DNA of 64,000 nucleotides from Meiothermus sp. (GCF_026004055.1 NZ_BPIJ01000002.1:869803-933802); one strand, 5' to 3'. Positions 24,329-33,298 are shown, counted from the first letter of the stretch. Notes: a model not told the origin generated them from the letters alone. A program made the numbers and translations.

Positions 24329-25168
24329 TCAGCGAAGGTGCTGGGCAAAAAAGGCAAATACCTCGGGCCCCCAAATCTCGCTACCCTGGACACAGAACGC
24401 ATGCCCCTGCTGGGGGGTGGTGCCAAAAGCGGGGTACACCCTGGCCTGGTAGGGCTTCCCGCTCTGGCGGAGCACCTCCGATAAGCCCTCGATAGCCGCC
24501 AGAGAGTGGTCGTTCTGGGCCTGCAACAAGAAGATGGGCACCGCTGCTTTTTGGGCGGCTTCCGAGAGGCGGGCCCGCAGGTCGGGTGAGGTAGGCCAGG
24601 TTTGCGCGGCCCCCGCACAGCTTACCGCCGCTTTGTAGGCGCTGTCGGGGTGCTCGGCGGCCAGTAGGGTCTGGATGCCCCCGAACGACCATCCATATAC
24701 CCCGATGCGGCTTGGATCCACAAAGGGCAGGGTCTTTAGGTAGGCCACCCCGGCGAGCTGGTCGGAGAGCTGTTCCTCGTGCAGCCGCACCAAGGCCTGG
24801 CTCCACTCCGCCCCGCGCAGTGTGTTCAGCACATCCAGGATGTAGTTGCCCGGCGAGCGACCGTGGCCCCGGCGGTTGGGCGCAAAGAACGCGTAGCCCT
24901 GCCGCACAAAGGGCACCGCCAGCCGGTCAATGTAGGCCAGGTTCTTCTCGCTGCCGTGGTTGTAGACGATGGCGGGGAATGGCCCTGGGCCAGGGGGACG
25001 GTAGAGGAAGGCGCGCAGCTCGAGGTCGCCGTTTTTGTAGCTGACCGTCTCGATCCGCATCTCCTGGCCCAGCGCATGGGGTGCAAAAGCCAGGCAGAGC
25101 AGCAGCCAGCCTGCGGTGGCAGCCCAGGATGGGATAGCTAGCCAGGGTGTCCGATTCTTTTGGGACAT
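24329..25168 (-). CDS. Exported alpha/beta hydrolase (dienelactone hydrolase-like)
   Basis: A 279-aa protein with a signal peptide ending ALGQ. The hydrolase fold shows the oxyanion strand IVYNHGSEKNL, nucleophile Ser in GVYGWSFGG near residue 160, the acid Asp in LQAQNDHS and catalytic His in QQGHAF. It is similar to secreted dienelactone-hydrolase and prolyl-oligopeptidase-type peptidases. ATG 25168 follows CGGAGGG. Copy B of the 18-bp repeat is about 42 bases upstream. Substrate unknown. Confidence 0.8.
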   Translation of the reverse strand: MSQKNRTPWLAIPSWAATAGWLLLCLAFAPHALGQEMRIETVSYKNGDLELRAFLYRPPGPGPFPAIVYNHGSEKNLAYIDRLAVPFVRQGYAFFAPNRRGHGRSPGNYILDVLNTLRGAEWSQALVRLHEEQLSDQLAGVAYLKTLPFVDPSRIGVYGWSFGGIQTLLAAEHPDSAYKAAVSCAGAAQTWPTSPDLRARLSEAAQKAAVPIFLLQAQNDHSLAAIEGLSEVLRQSGKPYQARVYPAFGTTPQQGHAFCVQGSEIWGPEVFAFFAQHLR

Positions 25169-25209
25169 GGAACCCTCCGTTGAGTGTGCCCTGTGTTTTA
25201 GCACCTATG

Positions 25210-25227
25210 GCGTTACACCAGCGTCTC
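25210..25227. repeat. 18-bp repeat, copy B (upstream of the hydrolase gene)
   Basis: Identical to copies A and C. On the minus strand it overlaps the stop codon of the small ORF at 25226-25405 and lies about 42 bases before the hydrolase start. Confidence 0.7.
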
Positions 25228-25405
25228 AGCGGAGCCGGCGGGGCCAGTGGCGCTGTAGGTAAGCCTGTAGCTCCTCCCAGGTGGTAAACACCACCTCCTG
25301 ACCGGTCTTCAGGTCGTGGACCCGGTACGAGCACCGGGGTAGGCCGTCCGGGCCGGGGGTGGTGTACACCCGCAGCAGCAGGCTCCGGCGCAGCCGGGGG
25401 GTCAT
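25226..25405 (-). CDS. Small hypothetical protein, 59 aa
   Basis: An ORF from ATG 25405 to TGA, with sequence such as SLLLRVYTTPGPDGLPRCSY and TTWEELQAYLQRHWP. It is basic, soluble and of unknown family. It sits between the SARP regulator and the hydrolase in the same orientation, with copy C of the repeat just upstream. It may be a small accessory of the SARP-controlled set. Confidence 0.5.
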   Translation of the reverse strand: MTPRLRRSLLLRVYTTPGPDGLPRCSYRVHDLKTGQEVVFTTWEELQAYLQRHWPRRLR

Positions 25406-25425
25406 GGGGACAGGGTAGGGGGGGA

Positions 25426-25443
25426 GCGTTACACCAGCGTCTC
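25426..25443. repeat. 18-bp repeat, copy C (end of the SARP gene)
   Basis: Identical to copies A and B. It overlaps the SARP stop codon and lies 20 bases before the start of the small ORF at 25405 on the minus strand. Confidence 0.7.
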
Positions 25444-28405
25444 AGGTCTTGGATGACCGGACTCGAGCCAGGTAGTCGGCCTGGGCCCGCTCGAGCTGAG
25501 CCTGTAGGTGGGGGGGGAGCGCTTGGGTTTTGGGTGAACCGATGGCATTTTGTGCGGCCTGAACCTGTGCTGCTGAGCCGTAGCGGAGTGCAGCAATCAG
25601 CACTAGGGCACGGGGGGGGTCAAACTCGACGTGAGCGATGCTCTCGATGGCCCTGTCCACTGCGTCCTCTACCTCCTGGCTGCGCCCAGCTTCGTGATAC
25701 AAACGGGCTAGGGTAGCCCAGGCAGCGGCTTTCCAGATAGGGTTTCTCGCCTGAAGCCCGTTGATCTCGTAGTGAAAGATAGCCCTGGCAGATTCCCCCA
25801 GCCGGGCGTAGGCATTGGCTACGTTGTTTCGTAGCGCCTCGGTGTTGGATAATCTGCTGTCTGCATCCAGTTTCAGGGCTTCCTCAGCAAGGGAAAGTCC
25901 TCTTTCAGGTTCACCCACTGTGATCCAGTAGTACAGCAGATTCCCAGTGGCCTGCATCAGCCCATCTCGACTGCCAATTTTTCGGTGCATGGCCAGGGAG
26001 CGCTCGAGGAACTGAAGGGCTTCTTGATTTTGTCCCAGGTTAACCAGAAAGGTACCTATCTCCGAGAGTAGCGAGGCAACATGCACCGAAGGAACCTCCG
26101 GGTCGTAGTACCGCAGGCGTTGTTGGGCTAAACCCAAAGCCTCCTTGAAGTGGCCTTCTCTTGCAGCCAGGCGTTGTTCTTCACGCAAAACCTCTTGCTG
26201 GTTTTGGTGGGTGAGGTCTTCAAAAACGCAGATCTGGCGTAGCTTCTCAAGCATCTGTCTGGCCTGGCTCATCTGGCCAATCAGGGTATTGTGCGCGGCT
26301 AGCTGAATTAGGGCCCGCACCTGTACCTGCACATCCTGACTTTCCTCAAGAACCTTCTGCCATAAGCGAACAGCGCCTTCTGTTTGGGATACACTGAATA
26401 GGTTAATCCCAATGTCAATCTGAAGTTCCTGGGCCGTGTGAGGATCAGTAGCGTGCTCCAGGGCACGCTGGTTCAGGAGCAGCGCCTCTTCGTCAAGACC
26501 CAGCTCGGAAAGTTGCTGGGCCGCCATACGCCAGAGTCGTATTGCCTGCTCAATATCCCCTGCCTTGAACCAGTGTTCGGCCACCACCTGGGGCTTTGCG
26601 TGGCCCTCGAGCCGCTCGGCCACCCGTATGTGTAATGCCCTGCACCGGGTCGGAGCCAGGCCCTGGTAGATGCCCTGCTTGAGCACATCGTGAACAAACC
26701 TTTCCCCGCTAACAATCCCGGCCTGCTCGGCCTCCTCCACCCCTTCCAGCACCGCCCACTCCGAAAGCCCGGTCACCCCGGCCAGCAGCCTGGGGCTGAA
26801 GCCTTCGCCCAGCACGCTGGCGGCCTGCACCACCCGCAGGGCGGGCTCAGAGAGGCGGCCCACCCGGCGACGGATCACCTCGGCTACTTTGGGGGGAATT
26901 TGCAGCTCGCTGTAGTCGCGGGTCACCTCGTCGAGGTCGGTGTGCCACCGGCCCCCCTCGGCCCGCAGCACCCCGTTTTCGAAAAGGGCCTTGAGGGTCT
27001 CGAGGGCAAAAAAGGGGTTGCCGCCGGTCTGGCCGTGCAGCCAGCCCGCGAAGACCGGGGGCCCCTCCTCCACCCCAATCAGGTCGGCCAGCAGAGCCTG
27101 TACGGAATCGGCTTTCAGCGGCTTTAGGGCCAGCTCCTCTACCCCGCTTCCGCGCAGGGCCTCCCGTACCCTGGCCAGGGCCGGCCCCACCTCATGGGTG
27201 CGGTAGGCCCCCACCCAGGGCTGGCCCCGGCTGTGCAGGTACAGCAAAAGTTCCAGCGTGCCCTCGTCGGCCCATTGCAGGTCGTCGAACAAGAGCCGCC
27301 CGGCGGGGGCCAGGGCGCGGGCCAGGGCCTCCAGGAGCCTGGCTTTGGCGCTGCCAGGCTCGGCGGGGGGCGGGGTGAAGCCGGGGTAGACCTCCGGCAG
27401 CAGCCGGGCCAGGTCTTCACGGTAGGGGCCCAGCTCGGGGAGGCTGTCCAGGTTGGCCTTGAGGTGTTCCAGCACCGCATAGAAAGGCACGTTTTCCAGC
27501 CCTTCGCGGCTCCTAAGGAGCGGGGCCTGAGGGAAGACCTCTTGCAGCAAGCGGGACTTCCCCACCCCCGGTTCCCCCTGCACCAGCAGGGCCGAGGACG
27601 CCCGCAGCCGGGTTTGCTCGGCCTCGCGGCCTACCAGGCGGGGCGGGTGCAGCACCTCGAGGGGAATCCTGGGGAGTGCTTTTGGTGGGGCCGCTCTGAG
27701 CGGCTCGCTCCGCCGCAAGGCCTGGGCCAGCTCCAGGGTAGCCCGCATGGGCTCTAGGCCCAGCTCTTGCTTGAGCTCCTGTGCAAAGCGCTCATAGAGC
27801 CTGAGGGCGGCCTCGCGCTGGCCCGCCAGATAGGCGGCTCGCAGGTAGTTCTGTAACACGTCTTCGGCCAGCAGGTTCTGCCGCAGCACCTCGGCCAGCA
27901 GACGGCTGGCCTCGGCGTGCTGCTGGGCTTGCTGGAGGGCCTCGGCATGGCGCTGGGCGGCCTGCTGCCAGGCTTCCAGCAGGCTCTCGCGCTCTAAGGT
28001 GGCCCAGTCTTCCAGGGTGGGCACGTCCTGTAAGGGGAAGCCCTGCAAGAAAGGCCGTTGGTGTAGACGCACGGCCTGCTCCCACTGGGCCTGGCCCAGC
28101 GCCCTGCGGAAGGCGGCCACGTCGGTGGGGATGCTAAAGCGCACCTGCTCGCGGGCCACTTCCAACGCCATAGCCCAGGGTAGGCTCCTGGCCCGGTGCA
28201 GCACCACCCGTAGGTTGTGGCGGGCTTCCTCCTCGGAGCTGTCGGGCCAGAAGAGGGCGGCTAAGGCCTCGCGGCTCACCCACTCTCCCCGGCAGGCCAG
28301 GTAGATCAGGAGAAGGGTTGGGCGCGAGGGGGTGAGCTCGAGGCGCTCGTTGCTTGCCCGCACGTGGGGCTCGTCCAGCAGATACAAGCAAACAGGCGTG
28401 GACAT
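25442..28405 (-). CDS. SARP/BTAD-type transcriptional regulator with AAA ATPase and TPR domains
   Basis: A 987-aa regulator of the AfsR/BTAD architecture. Residues 1-95 form an OmpR-like winged helix. The bacterial transcriptional activation domain covers about 95-235 (ERFAQELKQELGLEP). An ATPase carries Walker A LVQGEPGVGKSRLL near 275 and Walker B LLFDDLQWAD near 370. A long helical TPR-rich C-terminus starts near 640 (LGLDEEALLLNQRALEHA). ATG 28405 has GGAAG upstream. Such proteins activate nearby genes by binding direct repeats, which may be the 18-bp copies. Confidence 0.85.
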   Translation of the reverse strand: MSTPVCLYLLDEPHVRASNERLELTPSRPTLLLIYLACRGEWVSREALAALFWPDSSEEEARHNLRVVLHRARSLPWAMALEVAREQVRFSIPTDVAAFRRALGQAQWEQAVRLHQRPFLQGFPLQDVPTLEDWATLERESLLEAWQQAAQRHAEALQQAQQHAEASRLLAEVLRQNLLAEDVLQNYLRAAYLAGQREAALRLYERFAQELKQELGLEPMRATLELAQALRRSEPLRAAPPKALPRIPLEVLHPPRLVGREAEQTRLRASSALLVQGEPGVGKSRLLQEVFPQAPLLRSREGLENVPFYAVLEHLKANLDSLPELGPYREDLARLLPEVYPGFTPPPAEPGSAKARLLEALARALAPAGRLLFDDLQWADEGTLELLLYLHSRGQPWVGAYRTHEVGPALARVREALRGSGVEELALKPLKADSVQALLADLIGVEEGPPVFAGWLHGQTGGNPFFALETLKALFENGVLRAEGGRWHTDLDEVTRDYSELQIPPKVAEVIRRRVGRLSEPALRVVQAASVLGEGFSPRLLAGVTGLSEWAVLEGVEEAEQAGIVSGERFVHDVLKQGIYQGLAPTRCRALHIRVAERLEGHAKPQVVAEHWFKAGDIEQAIRLWRMAAQQLSELGLDEEALLLNQRALEHATDPHTAQELQIDIGINLFSVSQTEGAVRLWQKVLEESQDVQVQVRALIQLAAHNTLIGQMSQARQMLEKLRQICVFEDLTHQNQQEVLREEQRLAAREGHFKEALGLAQQRLRYYDPEVPSVHVASLLSEIGTFLVNLGQNQEALQFLERSLAMHRKIGSRDGLMQATGNLLYYWITVGEPERGLSLAEEALKLDADSRLSNTEALRNNVANAYARLGESARAIFHYEINGLQARNPIWKAAAWATLARLYHEAGRSQEVEDAVDRAIESIAHVEFDPPRALVLIAALRYGSAAQVQAAQNAIGSPKTQALPPHLQAQLERAQADYLARVRSSKT

Positions 28406-28627
28406 ACACGCTTCCGGCACCGGGTGGATTGGCCTTTATTGTAGCACCTGGACTGCACTGGCGGTCTCTGGTCTGGTCGGAATGCCCGTTATACCGGATT
28501 CAAAAAGATAGTCTTCAAAACAAAGAGCCCTCCCGTTGGTCGGGTTATTTCGTCAAAATAGCCGAATCTGGTATTAGAGGGAAGAAGTTGGGTTTGTTGG
28601 AGGTATCCCGATTACTTTGTTACCTGA

Positions 28628-29674
28628 CTAGATGGGGCGCTTAATTGCCGAAAGGGCCTCCAGCAAGTCCTCTTCGCCAAAGGGTTTGGGGATGTGAGTA
28701 ACGCGGGCGTTCCTGACCCAAAGCCCCCGGGGAGGCTGCTCGCAAATCAACCAGATGGGCAGAAAGCGCCCGTTGGGCAAGGCCCGCAGTTGGCGTACCT
28801 TGTCCGGTAAGTCGGTGCCCTCGAGCAATACCCCATCCAGCCGGTGGTGCGCCAGAATGCGTTTGGCGCTTTCCAGGTCGGGGGACAGCATGACCCGGTA
28901 GCGGTGGCGCTCGAGCGTAACCAGCAAGAGCCGCCGGATCAGGTTAGAGTCGCTCAAGACCATTAGCAGAGGGTCGTGGGGGCGTACGTCGGCTTCGGCC
29001 AGAATGCCCCGGCTTTTAAGTTCATAGAGCAGGTGGTAGACCTGTTCTTCGGGCAGGTCGCACTCCAGCGCGACCGAGCGGGCCCGCTTAACCCCGTCCA
29101 GAGCCTCCAGCACCGTCCAGGCGTCGGGTGGCAGGACATGGCGGGTGGGGTCGCCCGCAAGTTGTAGCACCGCTTCGGGGTCTACTGTGCCCCGCTTCCA
29201 CTCGTCCAGGCGGCGCAGGGCCTCCATCAGGATGGTGCTGGTGTCGGTGACGCCGGGGAGCAGCACCTGCGAGGCGTCTACCGGAGGGGGTTCGGCCAGT
29301 AGCTCGCCTTCTTGCTGGCCCAGGATGGTGGCCAGGGCCTCGAGGGTTTGCGCGCGCAAAACGTCGTTGAGCTCATCCTCGCGAATCATTTTTTGCTGCA
29401 GCGCCAAAAGGCCCAGGGGGGTGCCGGGGTTCTCCTGCGCTTGGTATTTGACCAGTTCTTGTACTTGCTCCAGAGTTAGATAGTCGAAACGCACCAGATA
29501 TTCGCCCAGGTGGGGGCCGGGGTGGGTCTGGATATAGGCAATTTTGCCCTCTCGGATATGGATCCGGCCCTGCAGTTTAGGGCAACTCACACGGATAATG
29601 GCGCTCTTGCGGTTTCCCTCGAGGGCGCGCAACAGGTCTCCTAGTTCAATTTCGTCCAATCGGGCCCGTATCAC
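28628..29674 (-). CDS. DUF4388 protein with a degenerate response-regulator receiver
   Basis: The N-terminal 110 residues (LDEIELGDLLRALEGNRKSA, REGKIAYIQTHPG) are a DUF4388/PatA-type domain found in gliding and type IV pilus signalling. A middle helical region follows. The last 120 residues form a receiver-like fold (LMVLSDSNLIRRLLLVTLER) in which the phosphoacceptor position reads LLEGTDLPD, Glu for Asp, while the Lys of HIPKPF is kept. GTG 29674 fits the domain start; TTG 29707 is an alternative adding 11 residues. Confidence 0.75.
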   Translation of the reverse strand: MIRARLDEIELGDLLRALEGNRKSAIIRVSCPKLQGRIHIREGKIAYIQTHPGPHLGEYLVRFDYLTLEQVQELVKYQAQENPGTPLGLLALQQKMIREDELNDVLRAQTLEALATILGQQEGELLAEPPPVDASQVLLPGVTDTSTILMEALRRLDEWKRGTVDPEAVLQLAGDPTRHVLPPDAWTVLEALDGVKRARSVALECDLPEEQVYHLLYELKSRGILAEADVRPHDPLLMVLSDSNLIRRLLLVTLERHRYRVMLSPDLESAKRILAHHRLDGVLLEGTDLPDKVRQLRALPNGRFLPIWLICEQPPRGLWVRNARVTHIPKPFGEEDLLEALSAIKRPI

Positions 29675-29897
29675 GGCAAGGTATCCTCGGAGGTTGCCTT
29701 CCGGCAATCCAACCTCAGTATGGCACTTCCGGAGGGCACAGAGCTCAGGGAAAGCCGAATGATTGGGTAGGATGCAGTGCCAGATGTATTCTTGCCTTCT
29801 TGAGTTTCAATGGGGAACTGCGGGGTAGCCATGCCGACTCCACGCTGCTCTGAGACCTATCCCCCTGTATCGGGGCTCTATGCCCCGCGCCCGGCCC

Positions 29898-30887
29898 CTA
29901 CTCCAGCAGGCGGCTCTGCTCGGGCAGGGGATAGCCAAAGTGGGCGTAGGCCCGCTCGGTGGCCTGGCGGCCCCGGGGGGTGCGTTTGAGCAAGCCGAGT
30001 TGAATCAGGAAAGGTTCGTGCACCTCCTCCAGGGTCTCGGGGTCTTCGGAGAGGGCGGTGGCCAGGGTCTCGAGGCCCACCGGCCCTCCGGCAAAACGCT
30101 CGATTACCGTCTGCAGGATCAGGCGGTCGCGGGCGTCGAGGCCCAGGGCGTCCATGCCCAGCGCGTCCAGGGCCTGCCGCGTGCGCTCCAAGCTCACCAC
30201 CGCCTCGCCGGCTACCTCGGCAAAATCGCGCACCCGCCGGAAAAGCCGCTTGGCAATGCGCATGGTGCCCCGGCTGCGGTGCCCGATTTCCAGGGCTGCT
30301 TCGGGCTCGATCTGTAAGCCCAGCAACCGGGCGTCGCGCTCGACTCCTTGGGCCAGCTCGGCCTCGGTGTAGAACTCGAGGTGCTCGATAATCCCGAAAC
30401 GGCTGCGCAATGGGCCGGAGATGAGCCCTGGACGGGTGGTGGCCCCAATCAGGGTAAAGCGGGGTAAGTCCAGCCGCAGGGTACGGGCGGCAGGGCCGCT
30501 GCCGATCACAATGTCGATCTTGAAGTCTTCTAAGGCCGGGTATAGGTGCTCCTCGGCGGTCTTGGAGAGGCGGTGAATTTCGTCTATGAACAGGATGTCG
30601 CCCTCCTCGAGGCTGTTGGTCAGGATGGCGGCCAGGTCGCCGGGTTTTTCGATGGCCGGGCCGCTGGTCACGCGGATGTTCACCCCCAGCTCGTAGGCCA
30701 CCACGTGGGCCAGGGTGGTTTTGCCCAGGCCGGGCGGCCCAAACAAAAGCAGGTGGTCGAGGGCCTCGCCCCGGTTTTTGGCGGCCTCGAGGTAGACCCG
30801 CAGCTTTTTCTTGAGTTTGGCCTGCCCCACGTACTCGTCCAGGCTCTTGGGCCGCAGGGTTACGTCTGCTTCCACGCTCCTCATCAT
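29898..30887 (-). CDS. ruvB: Holliday junction helicase RuvB
   Basis: RuvB is the hexameric AAA+ motor that drives branch migration with RuvA. It has Walker [14 protein letters not shown], Walker B LFIDEIHR, sensor 1 GATTRPG, the Arg finger in RSRFG and a C-terminal winged helix ([19 protein letters not shown]). ATG 30887 is used, but GTG 30875 would also give a Thermus-like N-terminus. The reading frame overlapping it on the same strand is a shadow. Confidence 0.95.
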   Translation of the reverse strand: MMRSVEADVTLRPKSLDEYVGQAKLKKKLRVYLEAAKNRGEALDHLLLFGPPGLGKTTLAHVVAYELGVNIRVTSGPAIEKPGDLAAILTNSLEEGDILFIDEIHRLSKTAEEHLYPALEDFKIDIVIGSGPAARTLRLDLPRFTLIGATTRPGLISGPLRSRFGIIEHLEFYTEAELAQGVERDARLLGLQIEPEAALEIGHRSRGTMRIAKRLFRRVRDFAEVAGEAVVSLERTRQALDALGMDALGLDARDRLILQTVIERFAGGPVGLETLATALSEDPETLEEVHEPFLIQLGLLKRTPRGRQATERAYAHFGYPLPEQSRLLE

Positions 30888-30975
30888 ACATGTAGGCCGC
30901 CGCAAGATTATGTTTCCTACGTAAGCTGTGACGGTGGTCGTTTAATGCCCGTCCAATACCCTACAATAACCCCTG

Positions 30976-31968
30976 ATGGTGCGTTTTTCTGCTGTAGGCG
31001 TTCGCCTCGACCAGGCCCTGGCTTTTGAAGCCAACACCTCGAGGGCCAAAGCCCAGGAGTGGATTGAGGCGGGGTTGGTGCGGGTGGGAGGCCGGGTGGT
31101 CACCAAGGCTTCCTACAAGCTGCGGGGCGAAACCGTGGAGGTCGAACCCCCCCCGCCCGAACCGATCACGGTAGCGCCTCAGGCTATCCCGCTGCAGGTT
31201 CTGCACGAAGACCAAGACCTGATCGTGATTAACAAACCGGCGGGTATGATGACCCATCCGGCCCCTGGGGTGTACTCGGGCACGCTGGTCAATGCCATCC
31301 TGGGGCGGTATGGGCTGGAGATCTCGGATTGGGGCGAGGAAGGCGACCTGCTTTCAAAAGCCCCTCGGCCCGAGCTGGTGCGCCCCGGCATTGTGCACCG
31401 GCTCGACAAGGATACCAGCGGGGTGATTGTGGTGGCCCGCCACGAGGCGGCCCACCGCCGCCTGGCAGAAGCCTTTGCCGGGCGCAGCGTCTACAAGCGC
31501 TACCTGGCCATTACGGTGGGCATCCCGCAGGAGGGCACCCTGTCTGCCCCCATTGGCCGTCACCCGATCGACCGCACCCGCATGCATGTGGGTGGGGTGG
31601 CCGCCCGGCACGCCCAGACCGATTTCGAAGTCCTGGTCACTGCAGAAAAACACGCCTTGGTCTCGGCTATTCTGCACACCGGACGCACCCACCAGATCCG
31701 CGTGCACCTCAAACACCTTCACGCCCCCATTTTGGGCGACGAGGTGTACGGTAAGCCCTCCGATCTAATCGCTCGTCAGGCCCTACATGCCTACGAACTG
31801 CGCCTACAACACCCACGCACCGGCAAGTATCTGCACTTTGTGGCTCCCGTTCCTGCCGATATGGTGTGGGCCTGGCAGCAGTTGGGGCAGGAATGGCCCC
31901 AAGACCTGAAGACCGAGGCGCTCGAGGCCCGTCCCATGGGGCCTTTTACGGCACCGTCCTCCAAATGA
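30976..31968 (+). CDS. rluD: RluD-type 23S rRNA pseudouridine synthase
   Basis: A 330-aa RluA/RluD-family enzyme with an N-terminal S4 RNA-binding domain (VRLDQALAFEANTSRAKAQE). The catalytic Asp is in HRLDKDTSGVIV near residue 146, and family motifs INKPAGMMTHP and HTGRTHQIRVHL are present. It is divergent from ruvB. The small insertion elements begin only five bases after its stop. Confidence 0.9.
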   Translation: MVRFSAVGVRLDQALAFEANTSRAKAQEWIEAGLVRVGGRVVTKASYKLRGETVEVEPPPPEPITVAPQAIPLQVLHEDQDLIVINKPAGMMTHPAPGVYSGTLVNAILGRYGLEISDWGEEGDLLSKAPRPELVRPGIVHRLDKDTSGVIVVARHEAAHRRLAEAFAGRSVYKRYLAITVGIPQEGTLSAPIGRHPIDRTRMHVGGVAARHAQTDFEVLVTAEKHALVSAILHTGRTHQIRVHLKHLHAPILGDEVYGKPSDLIARQALHAYELRLQHPRTGKYLHFVAPVPADMVWAWQQLGQEWPQDLKTEALEARPMGPFTAPSSK

Positions 31969-31973
31969 CCTTA

Positions 31974-32184
31974 GTGGTCTGGTAACAAAGTATGTGATGT
32001 TGGCTTTCTCCCGTCATTGCGAGCATCCGCAGGATGCGAAGCAATCCAGAATCTCTGCCTTGGTCAGCCTGCACAAGGCTATCTGGATTGCTTCGTCGGC
32101 CTAAAGCCTCCTCGCAATGACAAGGCGTCCGTCAAGAAAACATCGTATCTGCATAAAGTGGCGAAAATCGACTTACCAGACTAC
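31974..32184. mobile_element. 211-bp inverted-repeat element (MITE-like) with a REP-type hairpin
   Basis: Ends GTGGTCTGGTAACAAAG and, inverted, GTAGTCTGGTAAGTCG match the termini of the 340-bp family. The inside is different: a long interrupted palindrome (GTCATTGCGAG at 32013-32023 against 32111-32121; GAAGCAATCCAGA against TCTGGATTGCTTC). TA flanks both ends. It has no ORF. Confidence 0.72.
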
Positions 32185-32186
32185 TA

Positions 32187-32526
32187 GTGATCTGGTAACA
32201 AAATTTCCGAAGTTATGTACCGCACACCGAATACATCGATGTAGAGATTCCATCCCACTTCGGCCCCCGAGATGGCCTAAAAACGCCCTCCCTACCGCGT
32301 AGGGAGGGTGGGGGAGGGTATCAGGCAAGGCCCGCAATCCGCTGCGTGAAGGGCCAGGTCAGCCACCCCACCTGGCCTCCCCTACGCAGTAGGGGAGGGA
32401 AGGGGCGAAGCGGGGTGGGGTGCTTTTTGCATGACCGTACAGGCAAGGCACCGAAGGCCCAGGTTTACGAGACACGGCGCGTTCTGAAGGCTAAACCCCA
32501 TACTGCGTATTTTGTTACCAGACCAC
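32187..32526. mobile_element. 340-bp MITE-like element, copy 1
   Basis: Termini GTGATCTGGTAACAAAATTTCCG and, inverted, GTGGTCTGGTAACAAAATACG, flanked by TA on each side. It is nearly identical along its whole length to 44363-44702 and 62695-63034, all exactly 340 bp. The interior carries GC-rich dyads around ACGCCCTCCCTACCGCG and CTCCCCTACGCAGTAGGGGAG. There is no transposase gene, so it must be moved in trans if mobile; TA flanks suggest an IS630/mariner-type enzyme. Confidence 0.82.
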
Positions 32527-32646
32527 TAGTACGCCGTCAACCGCTAAGAGGCAGGTTGGGGGCCAATGGTTTTCGAGCAAACTGCCTCCAGCACGTTTCC
32601 GGTTTATTCACGGCGCGGAAAAACTATCAGTTGACGCACCACTAGT
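32525..32646. repeat. 122-bp element with imperfect inverted ends, abutting the MITE
   Basis: The end ACTAGTACGCCGTCAAC (32525-32541) matches the inverse of 32630-32646 in 13 of 17 positions. It shares the ACTAGT junction with the preceding MITE, and its far end runs into the stop codon of the GntR gene. I see no gene inside. It is a candidate third small insertion in the same stack. Confidence 0.5.
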
Positions 32647-33298
32647 ATTTTCTGGCCGACAAAAAACCCTCTAAAGCCTCTCCGGCCTTGCGCACGTGGG
32701 TGCGCATAGCCGCCTCGGCGGCCTGGGGGTTCTTGTCCCGCACAGCCTGCAAGATGGCCTCGTGCTCGGCCCGCGACTGCGGCAAGCGGCCTGGAATGGC
32801 GGCTGAGCTATTAATTAGCATGCGAATCTGGCCGTCTATGGTCTCGGCAGCGGCCAGCAGACGCTTGCTGCCCGAGGCCTCCCAGAAGGTGCGGTGGAAT
32901 TCCAGGTCGAGGTCGCCATAGGTCTCGATGTCGCCGCGTTCGGCGGCCTCGCGCTGTTTATCGAAGAGGCGCTCGAGCTTCCGCAAAATGGCCTTGCCGT
33001 TGTGCTCGACGGCCAGCCGGGCAGCTAGCCCTTCCAGCACCTCGCGCAGGCTGTAAATTTCGCGCACGTCCTGGAGGCTGGGCTCCAGCACAAAATAGCC
33101 CCGGTGGGGCACCGCGACCACCAGCCCCTCGCGCTCCAGGGCGCTCAGGGCTTCCTTGACCGGGGTGGGGGAGAGGCCCAGGTCTTCGGCTAGCACCCGT
33201 ACTACCAACTTCTGGCCGGGGGGAATCTTTCGCCCCAGAATGGCCTGCCGGAGGGCTTTGTAGGCTTCGCGGTTCAGGGTGGTGCGCTGCAGGGTCAT
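32642..33298 (-). CDS. GntR/FadR-family repressor of the adjacent catabolic operon
   Basis: A 218-aa regulator with an N-terminal winged HTH (LAEDLGLSPTPVKEALSALE) and an FCD effector domain (REIYSLREVLEGLAARLA, DLDLEFHRTFWEASGS) whose Asp and His residues bind metal and a carboxylate ligand. It is divergent from the suyA-like gene across a palindromic operator, the standard arrangement for autoregulated repressors. Its last codons are AAA TAC TAG, with the TAG lying in the terminal ACTAGT of the neighbouring repeat. Confidence 0.85.
   Translation of the reverse strand: MTLQRTTLNREAYKALRQAILGRKIPPGQKLVVRVLAEDLGLSPTPVKEALSALEREGLVVAVPHRGYFVLEPSLQDVREIYSLREVLEGLAARLAVEHNGKAILRKLERLFDKQREAAERGDIETYGDLDLEFHRTFWEASGSKRLLAAAETIDGQIRMLINSSAAIPGRLPQSRAEHEAILQAVRDKNPQAAEAAMRTHVRKAGEALEGFLSARKY

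Noticed and set aside
29878-30891. 337-aa frame on the same strand as ruvB but shifted
   Set aside because: Arg/Pro/Gly-rich low-complexity translation with no domain; ruvB itself is unmistakable in the other frame.
32346-32645. Recurring frame starting MKGQVSHP (also at 44522 and 62854)
   Set aside because: It lies inside the 340-bp repeats and runs out into unrelated flanks of different length in each copy. The similarity is that of the repeat, not of a conserved protein.
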